A stretch of 64,000 nt of DNA from an uncultured Prevotella sp. (GTDB lineage: Bacteria; Bacteroidota; Bacteroidia; Bacteroidales; Bacteroidaceae): positions 62,001-126,000 of the forward strand of contig CADCEF010000006.1 in assembly GCA_902800365.1 (NCBI GenBank). Reading direction: 5' to 3'. The notes below the pieces were generated by a model that saw only the letters and a list, made by a program, of their open reading frames with translations, had not been told where the DNA came from and did not search any database. A program made the position numbers and the translations under genes. Below are positions 1-8,770 of this stretch, in pieces (position 1 is the stretch's first letter; every line of letters starts with the position of its first letter).

Positions 1-402
1 GGTCTTGTAGGTATCACAGCTGGTTGCGACCTCGTATCACCACTCGGTGCTGTTATCATTGGTTTTGTATGTGGTATCGTACTGGTTTACGCCATCGAGT
101 TTATCGATCACAAGCTGCACATCGACGACCCTGTAGGTGCTTCTTCTGTACACGGTGTATGTGGTATTCTTGGTACACTGATGACAGGTCTGCTTTCTAC
201 ATCAAACGGTGCATTCTATGGTCACGGCTGGGGATTCTTCGGTGCTGAGTGTTTTGGAGTACTGGTCATCGACCTCTGGGCAGCTGCATGTGGTGTAGTT
301 CTGTTCTTTGGAATCAAGAAACTTCATGGCCTGCGTGTTGACAAGCGAATTGAGGAAGAAGGTCTTGACGTATACGAGCACGGAGAGATGTGCTATAACT
401 AA
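1..402 (+). CDS. amt: Ammonium transporter, C-terminal part (cut by window edge)
   Basis: The frame is open from base 1 and ends with TAA at 402, giving the last 133 residues of an Amt/MEP/Rh ammonium channel. It shows the last transmembrane helices and the conserved HGVCGILGT stretch (about residues 51-59 of the fragment), which in Amt proteins carries one of the two pore histidines. The tail after the last helix is short and ends in a hydrophilic segment, as in Amt proteins. The channel conducts ammonium across the inner membrane. The TorF-like protein and asnB follow on the same strand, so this is probably a nitrogen-assimilation operon whose 5' part lies outside the window. The N-terminus cannot be judged. 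Confidence 0.93.
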   Translation, partial: GLVGITAGCDLVSPLGAVIIGFVCGIVLVYAIEFIDHKLHIDDPVGASSVHGVCGILGTLMTGLLSTSNGAFYGHGWGFFGAECFGVLVIDLWAAACGVVLFFGIKKLHGLRVDKRIEEEGLDVYEHGEMCYN

Positions 403-440
403 TTAAGAAATAAGAGTTGAGAATTTAAAGAGAGAAAATT

Positions 441-1136
441 ATGAAAAAGATTGTTTTAATGGCGATGTTGTTCGCTACAGGAATTGGTGCTACGGCACAA
501 GACGAAGTTGAAACCACAGTAGCAACTGATGTTGTAAGCCAGTATGTATGGCGTGGTTTAGAGTGCGGAAGCGTATCAGTACAGCCAACACTCGGCATAG
601 GATATAAAGGTCTGTCACTCTCTGCATGGGGAAGCATTGGTCTTTCTGATCCTACCGACACTAAGGAGTTCGACCTCACCCTCGCCTACTCTACAGGCGG
701 ATTCAATATCGGAATCACCGACTATTGGTTCAATACTCCTGAAGAGCGCTACTTCCTCTACGATGCCAATAAGACAAGTCACATCTTCGAGGCAAACATT
801 GGCTATGACTTCGGAGCTGCCAGCATTCAGTGGTTCACAAACTTTGCTGGTAACGACGGTCTGAACAAGGACGGCAAGCGTGCCTACAGTTCATACTTTG
901 AAATTAGTGCGCCTTTCAAACTTGCATCAGTTGACTGGAGTGCAACTGTAGGTGCCGTTCCTTATGCAACCGACTTCTATGGTGTAGATGGTTTCGCCGT
1001 AACAAACCTAGCTCTTAAGGCAACAAAGGACATCAAGGTTACTGATTCGTTCAGCATCCCAGTGTTCGCACAGGTTGCAGGCAACCCAAATACACAGAAA
1101 GCTTATTTGGTCTTTGGATTCACGCTTCAGCCGTGA
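441..1136 (+). CDS. TorF-like outer-membrane protein (putative porin)
   Basis: 231 residues with a Sec signal peptide (MKKIVLMAMLFATGIGATAQ, cleavage after about residue 20). The mature part has alternating amphipathic strands and the VVSQYVWRG motif near its start, typical of the TorF family of putative outer-membrane porins, and ends in a beta-strand (VFGFTLQP) compatible with outer-membrane insertion. It starts 38 nt after amt and precedes asnB, the usual company of this family in Bacteroidales. I infer a role in outer-membrane passage of small nitrogen compounds; the substrate is not shown. The family call is from motif and context. Confidence 0.75.
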   Translation: MKKIVLMAMLFATGIGATAQDEVETTVATDVVSQYVWRGLECGSVSVQPTLGIGYKGLSLSAWGSIGLSDPTDTKEFDLTLAYSTGGFNIGITDYWFNTPEERYFLYDANKTSHIFEANIGYDFGAASIQWFTNFAGNDGLNKDGKRAYSSYFEISAPFKLASVDWSATVGAVPYATDFYGVDGFAVTNLALKATKDIKVTDSFSIPVFAQVAGNPNTQKAYLVFGFTLQP

Positions 1137-1148
1137 GTCCAAGGACTC
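1116..1148 (+). promoter_or_regulatory. Alternative hairpins across the torF-like stop codon
   Basis: GGATTCACG (1116-1124) can pair with CGTGAGTCC (1132-1140), a 9-bp stem with one G-U pair spanning the stop codon. The same GAGTCC (1135-1140) can instead pair with GGACTC (1143-1148), which precedes CTTTTC. The two pairings exclude each other and sit between the porin gene and asnB, so they may act as a weak attenuator or mRNA-processing site. The downstream U-run is poor. Confidence 0.3.
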
Positions 1149-1198
1149 CTTTTCAAAAACAGCAAACATTCAAACAATAACAAAAAAGATAAAAAACT

Positions 1199-2863
1199 AT
1201 GTGTGGAATAGTAGGAATATTCAACGTAAAGGAGCAGTCGCAGGCACTGCGACAAAAGGCATTGAAGATGAGTCAGAAAATCCGCCATCGCGGACCTGAC
1301 TGGAGTGGTATCTACTGTGGCGGATCAGCAATTCTGGCCCACGAGCGATTGAGTATCGTGGATCCTGAATCGGGTGGTCAGCCTTTGTTCTCACCTGACC
1401 GCAAGCAGATTCTCGCAGTAAACGGTGAGATTTACAACCATCAGGAGATTCGTCGTCGTTATGCTGGTCAGTACGAGTTCCAGACAGGAAGCGACTGTGA
1501 GGTCATTCTGGCACTCTATCGTGAAAAAGGTATCAACTTCCTCGAAGACCTGAGTGGAATCTTTGCCTTTGCACTTTACGACGAGGAGAAGAATGAGTTC
1601 CTCATTGCTCGCGACCCCATTGGAGTTATCCCACTTTATATTGGTTACGATGCCGATGGCACCGTTTATGTAGCATCAGAACTAAAAGCCTTAGAAGGTC
1701 AATGCGAGCGCTACGAGCCATTCCTCCCAGGACATTACTACTATAGTGGTGCCCCAGGCATGAAGCGCTACTACAAGCGCGACTGGTTTGAGTACGATGC
1801 CGTTAAGGACAATCAGGCCAGTAGCAAAGCTATCCACGATGCACTTACTGATGCCGTTAAGCGTCAGCTTATGAGTGATGTACCTTACGGAGTATTGCTG
1901 TCAGGAGGACTTGATTCATCAGTCATCTCTGCCATTGCCGAGAAATTCAGTGAGCACCGTATCGAAGACAATTCACAGACTCGCGCCTACTGGCCACGTC
2001 TGCACTCGTTTGCTGTAGGACTTAAAGGGGCACCCGATCTTGCAAAAGCTAAAATGGTGGCCGACCATATAGGTACCGTTCACCACGAAATCAACTACAC
2101 TATACAGGAGGGCCTTGATGCCATCCGCGATGTTATCTACTTTATCGAGACTTACGATGTTACCACCGTTCGAGCCTCAACACCTATGTATCTGTTGGCT
2201 CGCGTCATCAAGTCGATGGGTATCAAGATGGTACTCTCAGGCGAGGGAGCCGACGAGATTTTCGGAGGTTATCTCTACTTCCACAAAGCTCCATCGGCCA
2301 AAGATTTCCACGATGAAACAGTTCGCAAGCTCTCTAAACTTCACCTCTACGATTGTCTGCGCGCCAACAAGAGTTTGAGCGCTTGGGGTGTTGAGGGACG
2401 AGTACCATTCCTCGACAAGGAGTTCCTTGATGTAGCTATGCGCACCAACCCAGAGGCCAAGATGTGCCCAGGCACCACTATGGAGAAGAAAATTGTGCGC
2501 GAGGCATTTGCTGATATGCTGCCAGCAGAGGTGGCTTGGCGCCAGAAGGAACAGTTCAGTGATGGTGTTGGTTATTCTTGGATTGACACATTAAAGCAGA
2601 TAACCTCAGAGGCTGTAAGCGATGAGCAGATGGCACACGCTGCAGAGCGATTCCCCATCAACCCTCCAAAGAACAAAGAAGAATATTACTACCGCTCTAT
2701 ATTTGCCGAACACTTCCCCAGCAACTCTGCTGCCAAGAGTGTTCCAAGCGAGGCCAGCGTAGCCTGCTCTACAGCCATCGCTCTTGAGTGGGATGCTGCC
2801 TTCAAAGGCATGAATGATCCAAGCGGTAGAGCCGTAAAGGGCGTTCATGAACAAGCATATTAA
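1199..2863 (+). CDS. asnB: Asparagine synthase (glutamine-hydrolysing), AsnB
   Basis: 554 residues, the same length as E. coli AsnB. The start is fixed because Cys2 becomes the N-terminal nucleophile of the glutaminase domain (MCGIVGIFN; RHRGPD at about 29-34). The C-terminal synthetase domain has the ATP-binding loop SGGLDSS at 235-241 and SGEGADEIFGGY further on. It converts aspartate, glutamine and ATP to asparagine, glutamate, AMP and PPi in the cytoplasm. The gene lies 62 nt after the TorF-like gene and ends at a strong terminator, so it is the last gene of the amt operon. Nitrogen-status control is likely from context, but no operator was recognised. Confidence 0.96.
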   Translation: MCGIVGIFNVKEQSQALRQKALKMSQKIRHRGPDWSGIYCGGSAILAHERLSIVDPESGGQPLFSPDRKQILAVNGEIYNHQEIRRRYAGQYEFQTGSDCEVILALYREKGINFLEDLSGIFAFALYDEEKNEFLIARDPIGVIPLYIGYDADGTVYVASELKALEGQCERYEPFLPGHYYYSGAPGMKRYYKRDWFEYDAVKDNQASSKAIHDALTDAVKRQLMSDVPYGVLLSGGLDSSVISAIAEKFSEHRIEDNSQTRAYWPRLHSFAVGLKGAPDLAKAKMVADHIGTVHHEINYTIQEGLDAIRDVIYFIETYDVTTVRASTPMYLLARVIKSMGIKMVLSGEGADEIFGGYLYFHKAPSAKDFHDETVRKLSKLHLYDCLRANKSLSAWGVEGRVPFLDKEFLDVAMRTNPEAKMCPGTTMEKKIVREAFADMLPAEVAWRQKEQFSDGVGYSWIDTLKQITSEAVSDEQMAHAAERFPINPPKNKEEYYYRSIFAEHFPSNSAAKSVPSEASVACSTAIALEWDAAFKGMNDPSGRAVKGVHEQAY

Positions 2864-2895
2864 TCACTTTTCCAAGTTTTAATCTTTTACTACAG

Positions 2896-2930
2896 CACCC
2901 TTCCTATTTGGGAGGGTGTCGTTATTTTAT
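2896..2930 (+). terminator. Rho-independent terminator after asnB
   Basis: Stem CACCCTTCC (2896-2904) with GGGAGGGTG (2910-2918), nine pairs including one G-U, loop TATTT, followed by a T-rich run. Confidence 0.85.
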
Positions 2931-2994
2931 TATACATATATTTCTCCGTTTTTGTGTAAAATTAGCCCCTTGTGTAATAATATGTAATGGATTT

Positions 2995-3026
2995 CTTGCA
3001 AAAAAGCAGGAAATCTCTTACTTTTG
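2995..3026 (+). promoter_or_regulatory. Bacteroidota-type promoter for the TonB_C gene
   Basis: -7 element TACTTTTG at 3019-3026 and CTTG (consensus TTTG) at 2995-2998, spacer 20 nt. The start codon is 51 nt downstream of the -7 element. Confidence 0.65.
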
Positions 3027-3077
3027 CACCGTCCGGACAGACAAACTGATTGTTGAACCATTTAAAATTAGAAAAGT

Positions 3078-3482
3078 ATGAAGAAGTTTATTATCATGGC
3101 ACTTATGGCCTTGTTTGGCCTCACCACAGTGAGTGCTCAGAAGACCGTAGTAGCTAAAAAGAATCAGCAGGTGTTCGACGTAGTAGAAAAGATGCCTGAA
3201 TATCCTGGCGGCTCTGCAGCCCTGTTCGAGTATCTTAATGGTAACATCAAGTATCCTGCCGATGCAGAGAAGAAAAAGATAGAAGGTAGAGTTCTTGTTA
3301 CATTCGTGGTAAACACCGATGGCAGTATTACTGACATAGAAGTAGTAAAGAAGGCTTACCCATCGCTCGATGCCGAAGCTGTCAGAGTTATATCTGGCAT
3401 GCCAAAATGGAAACCAGGCGAGCAGAAAGGCAAGAAAGTACGTGTTAAATATACTGTTCCTCTTAGTTTCCGTCTGAAATGA
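3078..3482 (+). CDS. Secreted TonB C-terminal-domain protein
   Basis: 134 residues: a Sec signal peptide (cleavage after TVSAQ, about residue 21) then a single TonB_C domain. The PEYPGG and IKYPADAEKKKIEGRV segments are the usual TonB/energy-transducer signature, and VPLSFRLK is the final strand. Unlike a true TonB it has no inner-membrane anchor or proline-rich spacer, so it is a free periplasmic (or secreted) TonB_C protein rather than the energy transducer itself. Its stop codon overlaps the start of the TPR regulator gene by 4 nt, so the two are translationally coupled. The function is unknown; it may bind outer-membrane receptors or act as a sensor partner for the regulator. Confidence 0.8.
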   Translation: MKKFIIMALMALFGLTTVSAQKTVVAKKNQQVFDVVEKMPEYPGGSAALFEYLNGNIKYPADAEKKKIEGRVLVTFVVNTDGSITDIEVVKKAYPSLDAEAVRVISGMPKWKPGEQKGKKVRVKYTVPLSFRLK

Positions 3483-5032
3483 TAACTATCATTTATCTCA
3501 TATTCTCTCTCGTTATTGTGGGCTGCTCGAATCAAGAGCTGCCCCACAATAGCATACTTAACCATGCTGAACAGATAGTGGTAGAGCATCCTGATTCAGT
3601 AGTAACAATGCTTGAGCCATATTGGGCTGACACAACGCTCTCCAATCCCGATCGTGCACTCTTCGGATTGCTTTACACCGAAGCTCTACATCGCAATGGG
3701 CTGGTAACAGAATCAACTCAGCCAATACAGTTCAGCAGGGAATATTATGAGAGGAATAACGATAAACCGCGATTGGCAAGAGCCTTACTGCACCATGCCA
3801 TCGTGCTCTTCCATAAACAGCAAACCCACGAGGCTGTTCTAACCATGAAACGTGCCGAGCAGATTGCCTCGAAAGTTAACGACCCCGTTTTCAATAATTA
3901 TCTCTATTCTGTGCTTGGCGACATCAACGATAATGTGGGCAACTATACCCAGACACTAAGATACTACAAACAGGCTTTGGCCGCAGCACGCCAATGTCAT
4001 AAGGACGACTGGATTGTAAAGGCGCTGAACAACATAGCCCAGACATTCGATATGCTTGGTGAGACTGATAGTCTGCATTACTACAACAATCTGGCCAAAC
4101 CCTATGCACCAAAGACTGATGGTGAGATTCGTGCCACATATCTTACTAATGTGGCCAGCTATCTGATGCAACAGAACAAGCGCAAAGATGCCAAACAGCT
4201 ATTGCTCAAAGCCATTCAGGAGTCGCCTACCGACAGAGCCTCAAAACTCCTTGCCGATGTTTACCTTGCTGAACGCGATACATTCAGCGCCGCTGAACAA
4301 TGGTATCAATTAATTAACTCTTTCTCGCCCGATGTAAGCATCAGTTCATATCGTCAGCTGATAAAATACCTTACCAATCGTGGCGATACTGAGAGGGCGG
4401 CCTATTTCAGCAGTTGCCTAAATGATGTATACCATGATCTCTATCAGCGCAGCGATGTAGCCAGCATCATCGACCTGCAAGCCCAGTTTGACGAGCAGCA
4501 GAAAGAGCGACAGCAGTATCGCACTACCATTATACTGCTTTCGGTCATTCTAATGCTGATTATCGTAACAATCGTTGGTATTTGGTATAGTCGCCGCAGA
4601 ATAGACAGACTTAACGCCCGTTTTGTTGATAGTCAGAAAAAGTACGATAGAACTCGTGAGGAGCTTACTCAGATGCGATTGCAACGTGAACGCGAAGAAC
4701 GTGAGAACTCTGAGCAGCTAAAGACTATTGTAGCTTCTCTTCATGCATCGGCCAATAAAGGTCGTGCTGCATCCGATGAAGATATGAACGCCTTAGCACA
4801 ATGCTCATACGCCCTTAGTCCAAATCTGCAACTACTCTTCTCTCCTCTCAATACTAAGGAGCAGAGCATCTGTCTGCTTATCCGTCACAACTTCCAACCC
4901 ACAGAGATAGCCACTCTTACCATCTCCACACCTCAAAACATCACCAACACTCGCGTCCGTCTCCTGAAGAAACTCTTCAACGAGACAGGCGGTGCTAAAG
5001 ATTTCGATACAAAACTTCGCGCTTTCGAATAG
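3479..5032 (+). CDS. TPR-repeat lipoprotein with C-terminal HTH (putative regulator)
   Basis: 517 residues. The N-terminus has a lipobox-like signal (LVIVGC, Cys about 16). Helical tetratricopeptide-type repeats fill about residues 30-330. A transmembrane helix at about 350-372 (TIILLSVILMLIIVTIVGIW) is followed by a charged coiled coil and a C-terminal helix-turn-helix-like region containing NFQPTEIATL and NITNTRVRLLKKLF. This TPR/TM/LuxR-like layout is common in Bacteroidales. The predicted topology is sensor repeats outside the inner membrane and the DNA-binding part inside. The ATGA overlap with the preceding TonB_C gene suggests a two-gene sensor unit. Targets are unknown. Confidence 0.75.
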   Translation: MITIIYLIFSLVIVGCSNQELPHNSILNHAEQIVVEHPDSVVTMLEPYWADTTLSNPDRALFGLLYTEALHRNGLVTESTQPIQFSREYYERNNDKPRLARALLHHAIVLFHKQQTHEAVLTMKRAEQIASKVNDPVFNNYLYSVLGDINDNVGNYTQTLRYYKQALAAARQCHKDDWIVKALNNIAQTFDMLGETDSLHYYNNLAKPYAPKTDGEIRATYLTNVASYLMQQNKRKDAKQLLLKAIQESPTDRASKLLADVYLAERDTFSAAEQWYQLINSFSPDVSISSYRQLIKYLTNRGDTERAAYFSSCLNDVYHDLYQRSDVASIIDLQAQFDEQQKERQQYRTTIILLSVILMLIIVTIVGIWYSRRRIDRLNARFVDSQKKYDRTREELTQMRLQREREERENSEQLKTIVASLHASANKGRAASDEDMNALAQCSYALSPNLQLLFSPLNTKEQSICLLIRHNFQPTEIATLTISTPQNITNTRVRLLKKLFNETGGAKDFDTKLRAFE

Positions 5033-5064
5033 GATAAGAACCTCCCAAAAGGGATAGTAGTGTA

Positions 5065-6429
5065 TTATCTGTTTCTTAATAGTTCTACTATGCGGGCCAT
5101 TTGGTTGGGGATGCGGATTTGCTGGGGGCACTTGGCAAGGCATTCCTCACAATCGGCACAGCTGCGAGCCCATGTTTCTACATTGGGCAAAGCATTGCGC
5201 AAGCCATCGGCAAACAGCTGTTTTTTAGAGGCATAGTCGGCAGCCTGCTTCTCTGGTAGGGGCAGGATGTGACTGTTAACAGCCTCGTTGTAGTAGGCAA
5301 AGTTACCTGGAATATCTACTCCATAAGGACAAGGCATGCAATAGGCACAAGTTGTGCAAGGAATGGTTGGGAATCCTGCCATCTGGTCGGCAATCTCAGC
5401 CAGCAACGTATTCTCTGCCTCAGTACAATTCTCGAGCGGCGAGAAGGTCTCTACATTCTCCTTCATGTGGGCCATCTGGTTCATGCCACTCAATGTGGTC
5501 AGGATGTTGGGATGAGAGCCCACCCAACGGAAGGCCCAACGAGCAGTACTATCGTTAGGACGTACTGCCTTTAGCTGGTCAGTAAGTTCCTGAGCCATCT
5601 TGCCAAAGGCTCCACCACGCAGAGGTTCCATAATTACGCACTGCACGCCCGTCTTCTCGCACTTATTATACAGGTATTCAGCATCAGCATCCTTACGCCA
5701 ACCGTTACCCATAGAGGCATGTCGCCAATCGAGGAAGTTCATCTGAATCTGAACAAAATCGAAGTGATACTCATCTTGATGGTCTAACAGCCAGTCAAAC
5801 GGGCGCACATCTCCATGATACGAGAATCCCAGATGACGAATACGACCAGCCTCACGCTCTTTCAACAGGAACTCAAGCAGATGATTATCGAAGAATCGCT
5901 TGTTGAGTGTGTCCATACCTCCGCCGCCAATGCTGTGCAGCAGATAGTAGTCGATGTGATCAACCTTAAGGCGCTGAAATGACTGGTAGTACATCTTCTG
6001 CGACTCCTCAAAGCTCCAAAGGCGCTGATTCTGGTTCGACATCTTGGTAGCGATATAGTACTTGTCGCGCGGATGACGACTTAGGGCATTGCCAGTAAGC
6101 ACCTCCGACTGACCACCCATATACATAGGAGCGGTATCGAAGTAGTTAACGCCATGTTCTATGGCATAATCTACCAATTGGTTAACCTCTTCCTGATTAT
6201 TTGGCAATCGCATCATGCCAAAACCAAGCAGAGAAATCTGCTCGCCAGATCCATGCTGAACACGATAGGTCATGCGGTTGTTAGGCAAAGCCGCCTTCTT
6301 ATCATCTTGAGCCAACGCACGTAGCGGCCCCATAACACTCGAAGCCATAACGGCTCCTGCCCCCATACCCAATCGGCGAAGAAAATCGCGACGGGACAAG
6401 TTTTTGTTGTTGTTCTCCTCCATAATCAT
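5065..6429 (-). CDS. Exported aldo/keto reductase with C-terminal ferredoxin domain
   Basis: 454 residues. The N-terminus carries a twin-arginine signal (SRRDFLRRLGMGAGAVMAS, about 12-30). An aldo/keto reductase barrel follows (about 55-340) with the Asp/Tyr, Lys and His residues of the catalytic tetrad visible in FDTAPMYMGG, YYIATKM and IDYYLLH. The C-terminus has two Cys clusters, 358-367 (CxxCxxCxxCP) and 424-434 (CxxCxxCxxxCP), that would hold two 4Fe-4S clusters. Tat export fits a folded cofactor-bearing enzyme. The gene begins 14 nt after the alpha-galactosidase and is probably co-transcribed with it. A second Met (third residue) is an equally good start. Substrate and redox partner are unknown. 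Confidence 0.85.
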   Translation of the reverse strand: MIMEENNNKNLSRRDFLRRLGMGAGAVMASSVMGPLRALAQDDKKAALPNNRMTYRVQHGSGEQISLLGFGMMRLPNNQEEVNQLVDYAIEHGVNYFDTAPMYMGGQSEVLTGNALSRHPRDKYYIATKMSNQNQRLWSFEESQKMYYQSFQRLKVDHIDYYLLHSIGGGGMDTLNKRFFDNHLLEFLLKEREAGRIRHLGFSYHGDVRPFDWLLDHQDEYHFDFVQIQMNFLDWRHASMGNGWRKDADAEYLYNKCEKTGVQCVIMEPLRGGAFGKMAQELTDQLKAVRPNDSTARWAFRWVGSHPNILTTLSGMNQMAHMKENVETFSPLENCTEAENTLLAEIADQMAGFPTIPCTTCAYCMPCPYGVDIPGNFAYYNEAVNSHILPLPEKQAADYASKKQLFADGLRNALPNVETWARSCADCEECLAKCPQQIRIPNQMARIVELLRNR

Positions 6430-6443
6430 ATTGTTTAGTTAAG

Positions 6444-8642
6444 TTATTGAGCTTCTAACAGAAGTACACGGCTACTCCAATCGTTCTTTTTCGACCACTC
6501 AGGCTCGTTGCGATAAGGCATCTCCAAACCGTGATTCATCAGATAGGCGCCACTGAAAACCTTTCCCTCAATGTCCATAGGCTTAAGGTCGATACGATTC
6601 AGTTCGTGTACCTTATAATTCTTATTGGCATCAAGACCTGCCATTTTTACTCGTGGCAGATGCTCGTTCTGGAACGACTCAGTTTTCCACCAGAAGAACA
6701 CGCTCTTATCCTTAGTCTCATTGACGTACATGAGCGAAGCCAAACCAATCTTATCGTAAGGCGAAACAAGACGATAGATGTCGCCAAACTGCACGATGGG
6801 ACGAATCTGCTTATACTCAGCGATGGCCTTGCGACAAAGGGCTTTCTCATCGTCAGTCATATTCTTAGGTTGAATCTCCATGCCAAGGCGTCCGCTCATA
6901 GCCACATCGATGCGATACTTCATGGCTGTGGTACGGAAAACGGTGTGGTTGGGTGTAGCAGAAATATGGCTGGCCATAGCGATTGCAGGGAAGAAATAAG
7001 AGGTGCCCCACTGCATATAGATGCGCTGAAGAGCGTCAGTATTATCGCTCACCCAGAACTCATCAAAGTAAGGCAATACGCCCCAGTTAGCACGTCCACC
7101 ACCAGATGCACAAGCCTGGATGGTAAGGTCAGGATACTTGGCACGTATGCGCTTGCAAGTCTTCTCTAAACCACGATGATACTCTATGTAGAGATGGCTC
7201 TGATCGTTCATAGTGAGATACTGCGAACCATGATTCAGGATAGGCATATTGGCATCCCACTTAATATAATCTATCTCAGGATACTTGGTCATGAGGTTAT
7301 CTACAACAGAGAACACAAAGTCTTGTACTTTAGGATTACTCATGTCGAGAATGAGCTGCGTACCTCCACGCCCCTGAACAGCATCGCGCTTAGGAGCCTT
7401 GATAATCCAATCGGGGTGAGCATCGTAGAGCTCAGAAACAGAGTTGGTCATCTCTGGCTCAATCCATATTCCAAACTTTATGCCATGCTTCTTGGCATCG
7501 CGAAGAAGTCCTTCAATACCCTCTGGTAGTTTGTTCTTATCAACCACCCAATCGCCAAGCGAAGAGTTATCAGTCTTACGAGGATACTTATCACCAAACC
7601 AACCATCGTCCATCACAAAGAGTTCTCCACCCATAGAGGCAATGTCGCCCATCATCTGGTCCATCCCCTTCTGGTTTATGTCGAAATAAACACCCTCCCA
7701 AGAGTTGAGCAGTATCTTGCGCTCCTTATTGCCATGAGCCAACATATACTTGCGGCCCCACTTATGGAAGTTGCGCGACACACCTGAGAGTCCGCAGCTT
7801 GAAAAACTCAGTGCCACCTTTGGAGTAGTAAATGTCTCACCCTTCTTAAGATGATATTCAGAGTTATCGGGGTTGATACCAGCAAAGAAATAGTGGTATT
7901 CAGTATCATCAGTCTCAACCTTCAGCTGATAGTTGCCTGAATAGCATAGTGCAGCACCAATCACATCGCCACTATTCTCGCGAGCCTTTCCATCAAGCGA
8001 GAACATAACCTCTGCATGATCGGTGTGCGAGTTGCGCGCACCATCCTTATTCTTAATAACCTTCTGACCTGCAAGAATTGGCTCCTCAACCAGACGAGCC
8101 TCATTTGCCCATGAGCCATAGAAGTGCGAAAGCCATACATTGCCACGACGTATTGGCAGAGAGCATGATGCAAACTGAGTAAGCGTAACAGGCTTCTTTT
8201 CGTCATTCTGGATCTCTGTCCATGTCTCGATGATATCCTCATCGTAAACAGCACGATAGCAAAGATCCACTGTTACAGGATATACAGGATCTACCAAACG
8301 GATGCGATACTCGCGATTATTACCATCGCCCTCAATCTCATCAACATAATCAGCAACCAACACCGTCGACATATTACCATCGGCATGACGCATGGTGATG
8401 GCAGCCTCAGCAGGACAGTTCATGCCGTAAGCAGGATAGGCATCCATACGACCGTTACGAGGCAACTGCATATTCTGCAGATCATAATCGCTAAGACGCG
8501 TGCCAAAATAAACATACTGTGGTTGTTTATTACCCTCTACATTAAGCACCATTGTGGTGTTCTTGGTCTGGATAACAACTTGCTCAGCCCATACTTTTGC
8601 TGCTGAGATCATGAGAACCGCTAAGAAAAGATACTTCTTCAT
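6444..8642 (-). CDS. Alpha-galactosidase, glycoside hydrolase family 36
   Basis: 732 residues with a Sec signal peptide (cleavage after about KVWAE, residue 20), so probably periplasmic. The GH36 landmarks are in order: DDGWFG (345-350), KWD with the presumed nucleophile Asp463, CASGGGR (511-517) and SDNTDA with the presumed acid/base Asp533. The length matches full bacterial GH36 enzymes. It would release terminal alpha-galactose from raffinose-type sugars or galactomannan. There is no SusC/SusD pair beside it, so it is not part of an obvious polysaccharide utilisation locus here. The exported aldo/keto reductase follows in the same transcript. Confidence 0.92.
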   Translation of the reverse strand: MKKYLFLAVLMISAAKVWAEQVVIQTKNTTMVLNVEGNKQPQYVYFGTRLSDYDLQNMQLPRNGRMDAYPAYGMNCPAEAAITMRHADGNMSTVLVADYVDEIEGDGNNREYRIRLVDPVYPVTVDLCYRAVYDEDIIETWTEIQNDEKKPVTLTQFASCSLPIRRGNVWLSHFYGSWANEARLVEEPILAGQKVIKNKDGARNSHTDHAEVMFSLDGKARENSGDVIGAALCYSGNYQLKVETDDTEYHYFFAGINPDNSEYHLKKGETFTTPKVALSFSSCGLSGVSRNFHKWGRKYMLAHGNKERKILLNSWEGVYFDINQKGMDQMMGDIASMGGELFVMDDGWFGDKYPRKTDNSSLGDWVVDKNKLPEGIEGLLRDAKKHGIKFGIWIEPEMTNSVSELYDAHPDWIIKAPKRDAVQGRGGTQLILDMSNPKVQDFVFSVVDNLMTKYPEIDYIKWDANMPILNHGSQYLTMNDQSHLYIEYHRGLEKTCKRIRAKYPDLTIQACASGGGRANWGVLPYFDEFWVSDNTDALQRIYMQWGTSYFFPAIAMASHISATPNHTVFRTTAMKYRIDVAMSGRLGMEIQPKNMTDDEKALCRKAIAEYKQIRPIVQFGDIYRLVSPYDKIGLASLMYVNETKDKSVFFWWKTESFQNEHLPRVKMAGLDANKNYKVHELNRIDLKPMDIEGKVFSGAYLMNHGLEMPYRNEPEWSKKNDWSSRVLLLEAQ

Positions 8643-8681
8643 TAGGAGATTGTTTTTTAGTTACTTGTGATATTCTGGGCG

Positions 8682-8712
8682 CAAAGATAAGAAAATATTT
8701 GGTTATCTCAAA
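8682..8712 (-). promoter_or_regulatory. Promoter of the alpha-galactosidase operon
   Basis: On the minus strand, -7 TATCTTTG at 8682-8689 and -33 TTTG at 8709-8712, spacer 19 nt, about 40 nt before the start codon. Confidence 0.75.
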
Positions 8713-8770
8713 AAAAAGTTGTTATTTTGCAAGCCAAAGTGTAAGAATCAGCTAAATAAGTAGTACATAC

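Noticed and set aside
5033-5064. Terminator between the TPR regulator and the Fe-S aldo/keto reductase genes
   Set aside because: CCTCCC/GGGA pairing is too short and lacks a T-run.
6531-7169. 212-codon open frame on the plus strand opposite the alpha-galactosidase
   Set aside because: It lies entirely antisense to a clear GH36 gene including catalytic motifs, has no promoter or domain, and reflects the codon pattern of the real gene.
8700-8770. Manganese riboswitch upstream of mntP
   Set aside because: The 128-nt gap is shared with a divergent promoter and shows no paired structure of the yybP-ykoY type.
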